Source: Candidatus Kapaibacterium sp.
Lineage (GTDB): Bacteria; Bacteroidota; Ignavibacteria; Kapaibacteriales; UBA7675
Assembly: GCA_028284775.1 (NCBI GenBank)
Contig: JANQRB010000140.1
Span: forward strand, 1-62,073
Direction: 5' to 3'
DNA: 62,073 bases
Below the pieces are notes generated by a model, which was not told the origin of the DNA, searched no databases, and saw only the letters and a list, made by a program, of their open reading frames with translations. Below, piece after piece: positions 54,847-62,073 of the stretch; position 1 is the first letter of the stretch; every line of letters starts with the position of its first letter. The translations under genes and the position numbers were made by a program.

Positions 54847-55458
54847 TTAGAAAATGATTAAGGTCGGGTTGTACAGGAGATAGAAGATCGGGAACAGGAA
54901 GATCCAGACCAGATCGACAAAGTGCCAGTACAGGCCAAGGACTTCAACACGCCCGACATTTGTGTAGCCGGCTTCGGTAAAGGACTTGCCCAGCATCCAC
55001 ACCATTGGAACAATACCGCCAACTACGTGCAGGCCGTGAAAACCGGTCATCAGAAAATAGCAGGCGTAAAACACATTCGTTTCCGGCGTGATGTCGAGGG
55101 CGAACTTGCCTGAGTATTCGATATACTTCACAACCAGGAAGATAAAGGCGCCCAGCAGCGTCAGTCCCAGAAACAGTTGAAACTTCTTCGTATCCTTGCG
55201 TTCCAGATTGAGAATGGAGAGGGCCATCGTCAGGGAGGAAGAAATCAGGACGACTGTATTAAGCAGGGCCAGTTGCCAGCTCAGCTTTTGCGCCGTTTCT
55301 TCAAACAGACCCGGATTGGCATGGTTCATCACGATCAGAGTGGCAAAGAAGCCGGAGAAAAACATGATCTCCGTTGCCAGGAATATCCACATTCCCAGCT
55401 TGCCGTGCGGTATGCCGGTCACCGGTTCGTGGTCTAATGTTAAAGCTCCGTGTGCCAT
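54847..55458 (-). CDS. coxC: Cytochrome c oxidase subunit III
   Basis: 203 residues, five transmembrane helices, as in short bacterial subunit III. Landmarks: G-K-L-G-M-W-I-F-L-A-T-E-I-M-F-F-S-G-F-F, F-Y-A-C-Y-F-L-M-T-G-F-H-G-L-H-V and Y-W-H-F-V-D-L-V-W-I-F-L-F. It stabilises the proton-pumping core. Located between the haem O synthase and subunit IV genes. Confidence 0.95.
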   Translation of the reverse strand: MAHGALTLDHEPVTGIPHGKLGMWIFLATEIMFFSGFFATLIVMNHANPGLFEETAQKLSWQLALLNTVVLISSSLTMALSILNLERKDTKKFQLFLGLTLLGAFIFLVVKYIEYSGKFALDITPETNVFYACYFLMTGFHGLHVVGGIVPMVWMLGKSFTEAGYTNVGRVEVLGLYWHFVDLVWIFLFPIFYLLYNPTLIIF

Positions 55459-55541
55459 AAGTCTTGTCAGAGTAAAACAATGATTGAAGATCGTTTCAGC
55501 GGCGGCAGCTTTTGTGCTGCGCAGCCGGCAAGACGCGGGAA

Positions 55542-56501
55542 CTACTGCTTGTCGATAAACATCAGCAGGATGATTCCCAGCAGAAACAAATACGAAGACA
55601 TCAATACTTTGCGGGCATTAGGCACGCTGATCGCTCGCATATGCCGCAGGGCATAATACAGCATCAGTGCACAGAGAGCCGTCGTTCCGGCCGCATACAC
55701 ATAGCCCGTTATGTTGAGAGCCGCAAGCGCGAGGCTCGGAATCAGCAGCAGCAAGGCATAGATAAGAATCTGACGCGCCACCAGTCGACCGTTTTGATCC
55801 CGCACGGCAAGCATCTTAAATCCCGGCTCGGCATAGTCTTTCCGATACATCCAGGAGAGCGAGAGAAAATGCGGCATTTGCCAGCAAAACAGGATCAGAA
55901 ACATCAGTAGCGCGCCGACTGTCATTTCGCCGGAGACGGCAACCCAGCCGCCCATAGCAGGCAAGGCACCCGGAACAGCCCCTACAAGCGTATTGTATTC
56001 GGAATAACGCTTCATCGGCGTATAAACCGCGACATAACCGAGCAGGGTAATGAGCGCCAGGCTGACGGTCAGGAAATTGATGAAGGCGAGCATTATCAAT
56101 CCGACGGCTGACAGGACAAGGCCGAATATAAATGCTTCGGAGGCTTGAATCTTGCCGGAAGGAATCGGCCGGCGCGCAGTGCGTTTCATTCGCGCATCGA
56201 GATCGCGTTCCAGCCAGTGATTCAGGGCGCATGAGCCGCTTGAAACAGCCGTAATGCCGATGACGGTAAACAGAAAATGGAAGATATGATTGAGCTGTTG
56301 GAAGTAGGCCAGCGGACTCTCGAGCGCCAGGTAATAGCCCGCCGAAGCGGTAAGCACCACCATTTTGGTGATGCCGGGTTTGCTTAACTCAGAGTAGGCC
56401 TTCCACTTCGCGACTCGCGATAGACCGGATTCCTCCGCCGTCAGATTCGAGCCGGGCTTCCCCGTTAAGATTCCTGTCCTTTCTGTCTGCGCTACCTGCA
56501 T
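55542..56501 (-). CDS. ctaB: Protohaem IX farnesyltransferase (haem O synthase)
   Basis: 319 residues, UbiA-type with about nine helices. The prenyl-diphosphate motif is N-H-W-L-E-R-D-L-D-A-R-M-x-R-T-x-x-R-P-I-P (about 115-135), and the second aspartate-rich segment is Y-R-K-D-Y-A-E-P-G-F-K-M-L. It farnesylates haem B to haem O, the precursor of haem A used by the oxidase encoded next to it. It has an extra N-terminal extension of about 35 residues. A haem A synthase (ctaA) is not seen in the window. Confidence 0.95.
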   Translation of the reverse strand: MQVAQTERTGILTGKPGSNLTAEESGLSRVAKWKAYSELSKPGITKMVVLTASAGYYLALESPLAYFQQLNHIFHFLFTVIGITAVSSGSCALNHWLERDLDARMKRTARRPIPSGKIQASEAFIFGLVLSAVGLIMLAFINFLTVSLALITLLGYVAVYTPMKRYSEYNTLVGAVPGALPAMGGWVAVSGEMTVGALLMFLILFCWQMPHFLSLSWMYRKDYAEPGFKMLAVRDQNGRLVARQILIYALLLLIPSLALAALNITGYVYAAGTTALCALMLYYALRHMRAISVPNARKVLMSSYLFLLGIILLMFIDKQ

Positions 56502-56559
56502 CTGGATTTCGCTACTCCATTCTTAAGCAAAATAAGCTTCCCGCCAGCTGTCGCCTGCC

Positions 56560-58401
56560 TTAATGTCCGCCACCGCCGGCTGCCTGTCCGTTGCCGCCGG
56601 CTGCCTGTTTGGCGGACTCTTCGGCGGACTCGGACTTAGCGGGCTTTTTCCATTGGGGCAGGTAATCGCGTTTCTTACCGGGCAGCGAGAATTCATAGGG
56701 TCCGCGATAGGACCGCAGCGGCTTGTCAAAGTTACCGTGGCCGACCGGAGGTGAAGGCGCCGCCCATTCGAGGGAGTTAGCGCGCCAGGGATTGCGCGAA
56801 GCTTTTTTACCGAGTTTAAAACTCATCAACATATTCACGACCAGGATAAGCTGAGCGAATCCAAGGATGATCGCGCAGATGGTAATGAACTCATTCATTC
56901 CGGCAAAAGGCTTCAGGAAGTCGTAGACATTGGGATCGGAAATCCGGCGCATGTGGCCACCGATGCCCAAAAGGTGCATCGGGAAAAAGGTCAGGTTAAA
57001 AAAGATGAAAGTAAGCCAGAAGTGAATCTGTCCCCAGGTCTCATTCTGTCGCCGGCCGAACAGTTTCGGATACCAATATTGAATCCCGGCGAAAATGCCA
57101 AAGAGCGAACCGCCGAACAGAACGTAGTGGATGTGCGCCACGATGAAATAGGTATCGTGGATAAAGACATCCGCGGGAGCGGCGGCCATAAATATGCCGC
57201 TCAGCCCGCCAACAACGAATGTCGCGACGAAGGCCAGGGCGTGCAGCATCGGCACCGAGAAGGTGATACTGCCTCGCCAGAGCGTGCCGAGCCAGTTAAA
57301 TGTTTTAATAGCGGATGGTACCGCAATAACGATCGTCGAAAGCATAAAGGTTGTGCCGAGCAGCGGGTTCATACCCGACTGGAACATGTGGTGTCCCCAG
57401 ACAATGAAGCCGAGGAAGGCAATCGCCATAATCGCGAAAACCATCGCTTTGTAACCATAAACTGGTTTACGGCTGAATGTTGCAAGAACATCCGACGCCA
57501 CACCCATCACGGGCAGCAGCATGATGTACACCGCCGGGTGTGAATAAAACCAGAAAAGGTGCTGGAAAAGGATCGGCTGACCGCCGCCGTTATTCGGGTA
57601 GTCGGCGACGACCCATCCTTCGGGTATGAAAAAGCTCGAATGGAAGAACTGGTCGAAAAAGAGAATGGCAAGATCCGCGGCAAGTACCGGAGTGCCCAGC
57701 GCCGCGAGAATCGCCGTGATGAACAAGGCCCAGACCGTCAGAGGCATGTCGAACATTTTCATTCCGGGAGCGCGCTTATTCAGGACGGTTGCGATATAGT
57801 TAACCGCGCCGAGGATTGAACTGAATCCGACAAAGAACACCCCGATGGTCCACATATAGTGCCCAAACCCTCCTATCACGCTTAAGGGTGGATAATGCGT
57901 CCATCCGGCCGCCGCCGCTCCCGATTCGTGAAAGAAGCCGATCATCAGGAAGAATGCCGCCGGAGGCACCAGCCAGAACGAGAACATGTTAAGTGTTGGA
58001 AAGGCCATGTCGTCGGTGCCGATCATCAGGGGAATACACAGATTCCCGAAAAAACCGACCGCCAACGGGATAATCACCAGGAAGATCATCACCGAGGCAT
58101 GCATGGTGGTCATCTGCATAAAGAAGCCCGGCTGCACAACGCCGTCCGACACAAAACGATCCGACAGCATACTGCCGATTAAGGGCAGCGCCTCGCCGGG
58201 ATACGCTAACTGCCAGCGCAGAATCAGCGCCATCGCCCCACCGACAAACAGAAAAAACAAAGCACTGCCCAAAAACTGCTTTGCAATTGTCTTGTGGTCT
58301 GTCGAAAATATATACTTGCGAATGAATGATTCGTGATGTTCATGATCATGCTCGTGACCATGGCCGTGTTCTTCAACCGGACTAGTAACTACAGCTTCCA
58401 T
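56560..58401 (-). CDS. coxA: Cytochrome c oxidase subunit I (A2-type haem-copper oxidase)
   Basis: 613 residues with twelve predicted helices. Haem a and a3/CuB ligands are visible: TMHASVMIF, the CuB histidine and cross-linked tyrosine in FYSHPAVYIM, W-G-H-H-M-F, and H-D-T-Y-F-I-V-A-H-I-H-Y. The D-channel glutamate of A1 enzymes (HPEVY) is replaced by Y-S-H-P-A-V-Y, the signature of A2-type oxidases. The N terminus is His-rich (EEHGHGHEHDHEHHES), and the C-terminal tail is Gly/Lys-rich. It reduces O2 to water and pumps protons. Flanked by coxB and ctaB on the same strand. Confidence 0.96.
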   Translation of the reverse strand: MEAVVTSPVEEHGHGHEHDHEHHESFIRKYIFSTDHKTIAKQFLGSALFFLFVGGAMALILRWQLAYPGEALPLIGSMLSDRFVSDGVVQPGFFMQMTTMHASVMIFLVIIPLAVGFFGNLCIPLMIGTDDMAFPTLNMFSFWLVPPAAFFLMIGFFHESGAAAAGWTHYPPLSVIGGFGHYMWTIGVFFVGFSSILGAVNYIATVLNKRAPGMKMFDMPLTVWALFITAILAALGTPVLAADLAILFFDQFFHSSFFIPEGWVVADYPNNGGGQPILFQHLFWFYSHPAVYIMLLPVMGVASDVLATFSRKPVYGYKAMVFAIMAIAFLGFIVWGHHMFQSGMNPLLGTTFMLSTIVIAVPSAIKTFNWLGTLWRGSITFSVPMLHALAFVATFVVGGLSGIFMAAAPADVFIHDTYFIVAHIHYVLFGGSLFGIFAGIQYWYPKLFGRRQNETWGQIHFWLTFIFFNLTFFPMHLLGIGGHMRRISDPNVYDFLKPFAGMNEFITICAIILGFAQLILVVNMLMSFKLGKKASRNPWRANSLEWAAPSPPVGHGNFDKPLRSYRGPYEFSLPGKKRDYLPQWKKPAKSESAEESAKQAAGGNGQAAGGGGH

Positions 58402-58482
58402 AAATTCATTGCTCGTAGTTGATGTGAGACGTTTAATTGCGCCGACGCAAAATTCCCCATTTCCACATGCGGGCGTCTGGCC

Positions 58483-59334
58483 TTAATGCGCCGCTTCTTC
58501 TTCCGTAACAGACTCTTCCACAACAATTTCTTCTTCTGCCGCTTCAGTACTTTCAGCAGCGGGAGAGGCAACTTCCGCCGTACTGTTTTCAGGCTGCAGG
58601 GATGCGGTTACCGCATCATACTTGCCCTGCAGCCAGGTATTGTAGTCTTCTTCCGATTGCATATTCACGACGCCGCGCATGGCATAGTGACCGCTGCCGC
58701 ACAACTCCGCGCAGGCCAGTTCATACTTACCCGCTTTGAAGCAGTCGAACCACACGTCGATCCACAATCCCGGAACGGCATCGTTCTTGATTCGAAAATT
58801 CGGCAGAAAGAAGCTGTGCAGCACATCCACCGAAGAAAGATGTACTACAATCATTTTGTTAATAGGCAGGTTAAACGTGTTCTGAACGACAAGATCGTCT
58901 TTGCCGTTCGGATCCTTGGGGTCGATGCCGAAGGGGTTGCTGCTGCTCATTTCGGCCGGAATCTTGTCGCCGAATACGCCATCCGGTCCCGGGTAGCGGA
59001 TATGCCACAGGAACTGCTGTCCCATCACATCGATCTCGACATCGGCCTGCGGCACCTTGTCCTGGTATTTCATCCGCGTCCAGAGATCATCGCTGTAAAA
59101 GCCAAGACCCGCAAACAAGACTGTCGGCAATAAGGTCCAGACAAATTCAACAAGGTTGTCACCATGGAAATGATAAGCGCGGACACCTTTTTTGCGGCGG
59201 TATTTGATCAAAAAGACGAGTAAAACAACATTAACAAGGACGAATATTCCGACACAGATGTAATAGATTAATGCAAACAGCTCATCGTGCTCGATTCCGA
59301 CGCTGGATACATTCTCCGGAAAATAATCTAGCAT
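58483..59334 (-). CDS. coxB: Cytochrome c oxidase subunit II (CuA)
   Basis: 283 residues. Two transmembrane helices (about 24-45 and 65-85), then the cupredoxin domain with the CuA ligands H (VLHSFF), C-A-E-L-C-G-S-G-H-Y-A-M, and the conserved W region F-L-W-H-I-R-Y. The C-terminal 40 residues are very acidic (EEEIVVEESVTEEEAAH). There is no fused haem c domain, so it needs a separate cytochrome c, encoded just upstream (59422-59976). It accepts electrons for subunit I. Confidence 0.95.
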   Translation of the reverse strand: MLDYFPENVSSVGIEHDELFALIYYICVGIFVLVNVVLLVFLIKYRRKKGVRAYHFHGDNLVEFVWTLLPTVLFAGLGFYSDDLWTRMKYQDKVPQADVEIDVMGQQFLWHIRYPGPDGVFGDKIPAEMSSSNPFGIDPKDPNGKDDLVVQNTFNLPINKMIVVHLSSVDVLHSFFLPNFRIKNDAVPGLWIDVWFDCFKAGKYELACAELCGSGHYAMRGVVNMQSEEDYNTWLQGKYDAVTASLQPENSTAEVASPAAESTEAAEEEIVVEESVTEEEAAH

Positions 59335-59421
59335 AATTGATCCGCAAGGAATAAGAATGATTGACTGCTGATTCGCAACATTTCACGCTGTCTGCCGGCC
59401 CTGACGGCCATGGCGAAACAA

Positions 59422-59976
59422 TTACTCACTACCGGCAACGGCTCCCGCTTCGGCAAGCACTTCGGCCTCGGTATAGGGATTGAGGCGGTTAAGTGTCTCT
59501 TCCCGAATAGCGCTTACCATCGCTTCGTCGACGCCGGGCGCGGAATTGCCCCAGGAGCTGCGCACGTAGGTAAGCACGTCGGCGATTTGTTTATCGCTGA
59601 GATCGTCTTTGAAAGGCGTCATAATACCATTGTAATCAACGCCGTTACGATTGATGGATCCTCTGAATCCGTGCAGCACCAGGCGGATGGGAATTTGTTC
59701 GTTGCCCTGGGCAAATTCGGAGCCTATCAGCGAGGGATACACGCCTTCAATCCCCTGCCCTCCGCCCTGATGGCAGGCAGCGCATTTCTGCGCAAATACC
59801 ACCGCTCCAGGGCCGCCCGCAGAACCGCCGCCGCCCGAGCCGCCGTCAAGACCGGGCGGATCGATCCAATAAGGTTCATCTTCCGGGCCGGTGAAAAAAC
59901 CCTGGCAATTAGACATCAGAATGACGAGAATAACAGTCGTAACTACACCGAAGGCAATGCGAACTATTGGGTACAT
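59422..59976 (-). CDS. Lipid-anchored monohaem cytochrome c
   Basis: 184 residues. Signal peptide with lipobox-like MSNC (C about 24), a Gly-rich flexible linker (about 45-57), then a class I cytochrome c domain with C-A-A-C-H (about 69-73) and a likely axial methionine in IMTPF. The first gene of the oxidase/ACIII operon, and a natural electron carrier between ACIII and the CuA subunit, which has no haem c of its own. Start is the only ATG close to the signal peptide. Confidence 0.92.
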   Translation of the reverse strand: MYPIVRIAFGVVTTVILVILMSNCQGFFTGPEDEPYWIDPPGLDGGSGGGGSAGGPGAVVFAQKCAACHQGGGQGIEGVYPSLIGSEFAQGNEQIPIRLVLHGFRGSINRNGVDYNGIMTPFKDDLSDKQIADVLTYVRSSWGNSAPGVDEAMVSAIREETLNRLNPYTEAEVLAEAGAVAGSE

Positions 59977-60061
59977 ACAATGTAATTTTGGAGAATATAC
60001 GGCCCCTCTTTCTTAACAGCGGGCTTTAAAACTACATAATTTCCTGCTTGATGTCACAAGC

Positions 60062-60097
60062 AAAAAGTGACAGTCTCCCGAGGGACTGTCACTTTTT
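60062..60097. terminator. Bidirectional terminator after nuoB
   Basis: A perfect 14-bp stem AAAAAGTGACAGTC / GACTGTCACTTTTT with an 8-nt loop, 9 bp past the nuoB stop. It has T-rich ends in both directions. It separates nuoAB from the respiratory operon. Confidence 0.9.
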
Positions 60098-60105
60098 CAA
60101 TCTTG

Positions 60106-60603
60106 CTATGCCGCCTGTCCGGAATCTAGTATCACCGGTTTCGTTCGTTCGATTTTGTCTTGAATCGTCATGAGTGCCTTAACAACCGCTTCGGGTCTTG
60201 GCGGACATCCGCCCACGTACACATCGACGGGCAAAAACTGGTCGATGCCCTGTACGACCGGGTAAGAACGAAACATTCCACCCGTTGAAGTACAGACCCC
60301 CATCGCTATCACCCACTTGGGGTCCGGCATCTGATCGTAAATCTTGCGCACCACCCAGGACATCTTGTATGTCACTGTACCGGCGACGATAAGCAAATCG
60401 GCCTGACGCGGCGAGAAGCGAAACACTTCCGAACCAAATCGGGCAACATCGGTTTTAGGGCCCGCGAGGGCCATCATTTCGATACCGCAGCAGGAGATGC
60501 CGAGCGGCATAGGCCAGACGGCGTTCTTTTGTCCCCACTGTATGAGCGAATCAACCGTAGTCGTTAAAAATCCATCACGCTCGAGCGTGTTCATCAGTCC
60601 CAT
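60106..60603 (-). CDS. nuoB: NADH-quinone oxidoreductase subunit B
   Basis: 165 residues. The N2 [4Fe-4S] ligands are the adjacent cysteines C-C in G-I-S-C-C-G-I-E-M-M, C in M-G-V-C-T-S-T-G-G and C in V-G-G-C-P-P-R-P-E. N2 passes electrons to quinone in complex I. Its start overlaps nuoA by 10 nt (60594-60603), so the two are coupled. The gene is followed by a strong terminator, with no nuoC or later genes here. Confidence 0.96.
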   Translation of the reverse strand: MGLMNTLERDGFLTTTVDSLIQWGQKNAVWPMPLGISCCGIEMMALAGPKTDVARFGSEVFRFSPRQADLLIVAGTVTYKMSWVVRKIYDQMPDPKWVIAMGVCTSTGGMFRSYPVVQGIDQFLPVDVYVGGCPPRPEAVVKALMTIQDKIERTKPVILDSGQAA

Positions 60604-60968
60604 TCCAGGGCTCCTTTCTTGACTACATAGATGTATCCCGCAAAGAGCATAACCATAAACAGAACCATCGCGATATATCCCTGAAGGCCAAGCTGCTTAA
60701 ACTGCACGGCCCAGGGGTACATAAAAACGATCTCGATATCAAAAATGATGAAGAGCATCGTCACGAGGTAAAATTTCACCGTGAAACGCTCGTGCGCGGT
60801 ACGCAAGGGCTGCATTCCGCTTTCATAGGTGGTCAGTTTTTCTTTGTTGAGACGTCGCGGCCCGAGAAATTCATGAAGTTTGAGCATTATCAGCCCGAAC
60901 ACCAGGCCTACGACAGTTGTAACAAATAAGGGAATGTATGCGTTGAATGCGTCTGCGTGTTCAGCCAT
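60594..60968 (-). CDS. nuoA: NADH-quinone oxidoreductase subunit A
   Basis: 124 residues from the ATG at 60968 with AGGG about 7-10 nt upstream; an in-frame start 18 codons earlier lacks family similarity. Three transmembrane helices. The loop between helices 1 and 2 carries the conserved T-Y-E-S-G-M-x-P segment, and F-D-I-E-I-V-F-M-Y-P-W-A is clear. It lies at the quinone entry region of complex I. First gene of a two-gene unit with nuoB. Confidence 0.95.
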   Translation of the reverse strand: MAEHADAFNAYIPLFVTTVVGLVFGLIMLKLHEFLGPRRLNKEKLTTYESGMQPLRTAHERFTVKFYLVTMLFIIFDIEIVFMYPWAVQFKQLGLQGYIAMVLFMVMLFAGYIYVVKKGALEWD

Positions 60969-61176
60969 TGCCAGCCCTATAGGCGTTGATATTGCTGTTT
61001 CGGAGGAAAACCGCAGCCCCATTCGCCGCTGTAGCTTCTCCCGTCCGAGCGCCTCTCACAATCTTTTCAATTTACGCAGCCTAGGGCTTATATCCAATAA
61101 TTTCCACCTTGATTGTTTCATTCTGAAACACGCTCGGCATTCAAGAACGGGAAGCCTGAAGACCGACTGATCGTGC

Positions 61177-62013
61177 CTAGGAGCGGCGCAACCCTTGCAG
61201 GGCCTGAGCATAGCGCCGGCGGATTGATTCGTGATTCCGATGGCGGCCGTCGCGTACCAGCCATTCGCCGCGGCGGAGCGTGCCCAGCAGTGCGCCGGCA
61301 TCGCAGGCGTAGATACGCGCCGAGGTCCAGCGCGCCGGATTGTCCTCCTGCAGCAACGGATGCCGGGCGTCCAGTACGAGGGCGTCAAAGGCATCGCCCG
61401 GAGTGAAACCCGCCTCGCCGTTTTCACCCAAAGCCCTGCGACCGCCGCCGACACTTTCCCGGAAAGCAAGGGCTCCGCTATCGTCCCCGGGCATTCGAGC
61501 CAGGATGTTACGTTTCCGCTTCAGCAGCCGCTGACCGTAGTCCAGCCAGCGCAGCTCTTCCATCGGACTCAGCCCGATATGACTGTCGCTGCCGATTGCC
61601 CAGCTTCCCCCGGCGGCGCGATAAGCAAGGAAAGGAAAGAATCCATCGCCCAGGTTGGCTTCCGTCGACGGACACAAAACGACCGTCGCGCGCCGTTCCG
61701 CAACAGCGCTAAGTTCGGCGGCCGAACAATGCGTGGCGTGCACAAGAAAATAGCGTTCATCAACGGAAAAGTTATCGACGAGCCATTCCACCGGCCTGTA
61801 ACCGTAGAATGCCTTGCAATTCTCCACTTCCCTGATCTGTTCGGCGATGTGGATGTGCCGCGGCAATTCCGCCGGAGCCTGCTTGAAAATCTGCCCGATG
61901 TCCGCGGCGCTGGCGGCCCGCAGCGAATGAACGCCGGTGCCGAGCCGGGCGTCCTCATACGAACCGACGGCGCGCCCGGAAGCGTCAAGCAGGCGAAAGT
62001 ACTCGTCCGGCGT
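61177..62013 (-). CDS. hutF: Formimidoylglutamate deiminase-like amidohydrolase, 5' part missing
   Basis: The C-terminal part of an amidohydrolase, open from the stop at 61177 to 62013. HutF-type signatures: F/V-H-S-L-R-A, H-I-H-I-A-E-Q with C and R-P-V-E-W-L, V-H-A-T-H, S-T-E-A-N-L-G-D-G and G-S-D-S-H-I-G-L-S-P-M-E-E-L-R-W-L-D-Y-G-Q-R-L. HutF deiminates N-formimino-L-glutamate in histidine degradation. The reading frame hits a TGA at 62014-62016, but that codon lies in the inverted-repeat copy at the window's right end (62007-62073). Native coding sequence therefore probably stops being trustworthy at 62006. The TGA is better read as an artefact than a real truncation. No other hut genes in the window. 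Confidence 0.8.
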   Translation of the reverse strand, partial: TPDEYFRLLDASGRAVGSYEDARLGTGVHSLRAASAADIGQIFKQAPAELPRHIHIAEQIREVENCKAFYGYRPVEWLVDNFSVDERYFLVHATHCSAAELSAVAERRATVVLCPSTEANLGDGFFPFLAYRAAGGSWAIGSDSHIGLSPMEELRWLDYGQRLLKRKRNILARMPGDDSGALAFRESVGGGRRALGENGEAGFTPGDAFDALVLDARHPLLQEDNPARWTSARIYACDAGALLGTLRRGEWLVRDGRHRNHESIRRRYAQALQGLRRS

Positions 62014-62073
62014 TCATTCGCTGCGGGCCGCCAGCGCCGCGGACATCGGGCAGATTTTCAAGCAGGCTCCGGC
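61871..62073. repeat. Perfect 67-bp inverted repeat at the right edge
   Basis: 61871-61937 is the exact reverse complement of 62007-62073, with a 69-nt spacer. The second arm ends on the last base of the window. Both arms carry protein-coding sequence of hutF, which normal genomes do not repeat inverted. A fold-back assembly or amplification artefact is likely. Confidence 0.9.

Noticed and set aside
62014..62016. In-frame TGA in hutF as a selenocysteine codon, given selD in the window
   Set aside because: The codon lies inside the inverted fold-back copy at the contig edge, there is no SECIS-like structure identified, and HutF is not a selenoprotein family. An assembly artefact explains it.

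Overview
The window looks like a bacterial chromosome fragment from the Bacteroidota/Ignavibacteria/Kapaibacteria side of the FCB group. The evidence is several very large exported proteins ending in type IX secretion (T9SS) type A sorting domains ('PNP' motif, then G-x-Y near the C terminus), choice-of-anchor D and SBBP repeats, an alternative complex III (ActABCDEF), and a moderately GC-rich base composition with a mix of ATG and some GTG/TTG starts. Assignment to a Kapaibacteria-like lineage is inference. No rRNA, tRNA, CRISPR array or insertion sequence was found; the only mobile element is a group II intron.

Region 1 (1-17.6 kb, all minus strand): four giant T9SS cargo genes in two tandem paralogous pairs. 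The first pair are SBBP-repeat propeller proteins (one cut by the left edge); the second pair carry IgGFc-binding-like N termini, choice-of-anchor D modules and a cohesin-like domain. Region 2 (17.6-24.7 kb, minus): a set of extracytoplasmic redox proteins: a T9SS-exported CxxCH/Ig protein, a Rieske lipoprotein, a YceI protein, a small membrane protein and an outer-membrane barrel with one CxxCH, preceded by an AraC regulator. I regard this as the best candidate for an undescribed system. Region 3 (24.7-33.4 kb): an FG-GAP/UnbV lipoprotein, an AlkD-like glycosylase, the selenouridine pair mnmH-selD, an acidic T9SS protein and a DUF2911-TPR protein.

Region 4 (33.4-43.1 kb): an OmpR-type two-component system divergent from a fused receiver-kinase, with helically phased TTAAC boxes between them; a YciO-like protein; a lipid-anchored heavy-metal domain; two lipoprotein/acetyltransferase genes; and a tight VTC polyphosphate polymerase-DUF4956-DUF2490 cassette. 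Region 5 (43.2-45.1 kb): a complete group II intron with its reverse transcriptase, inserted 10 nt past the terminator hairpin of the next operon. Region 6 (45.1-60.0 kb, minus): one long respiratory operon running cytochrome c - coxB - coxA - ctaB - coxC - coxD - sco - small membrane protein - actABCDEF, encoding a quinol:cytochrome c reductase and an A2-type haem-copper oxidase. Region 7 (60-62 kb): nuoA-nuoB alone, then the 3' part of a formimidoylglutamate deiminase gene. It is broken at the right edge by a perfect 67-bp inverted repeat that ends on the last base and looks like a fold-back assembly end.
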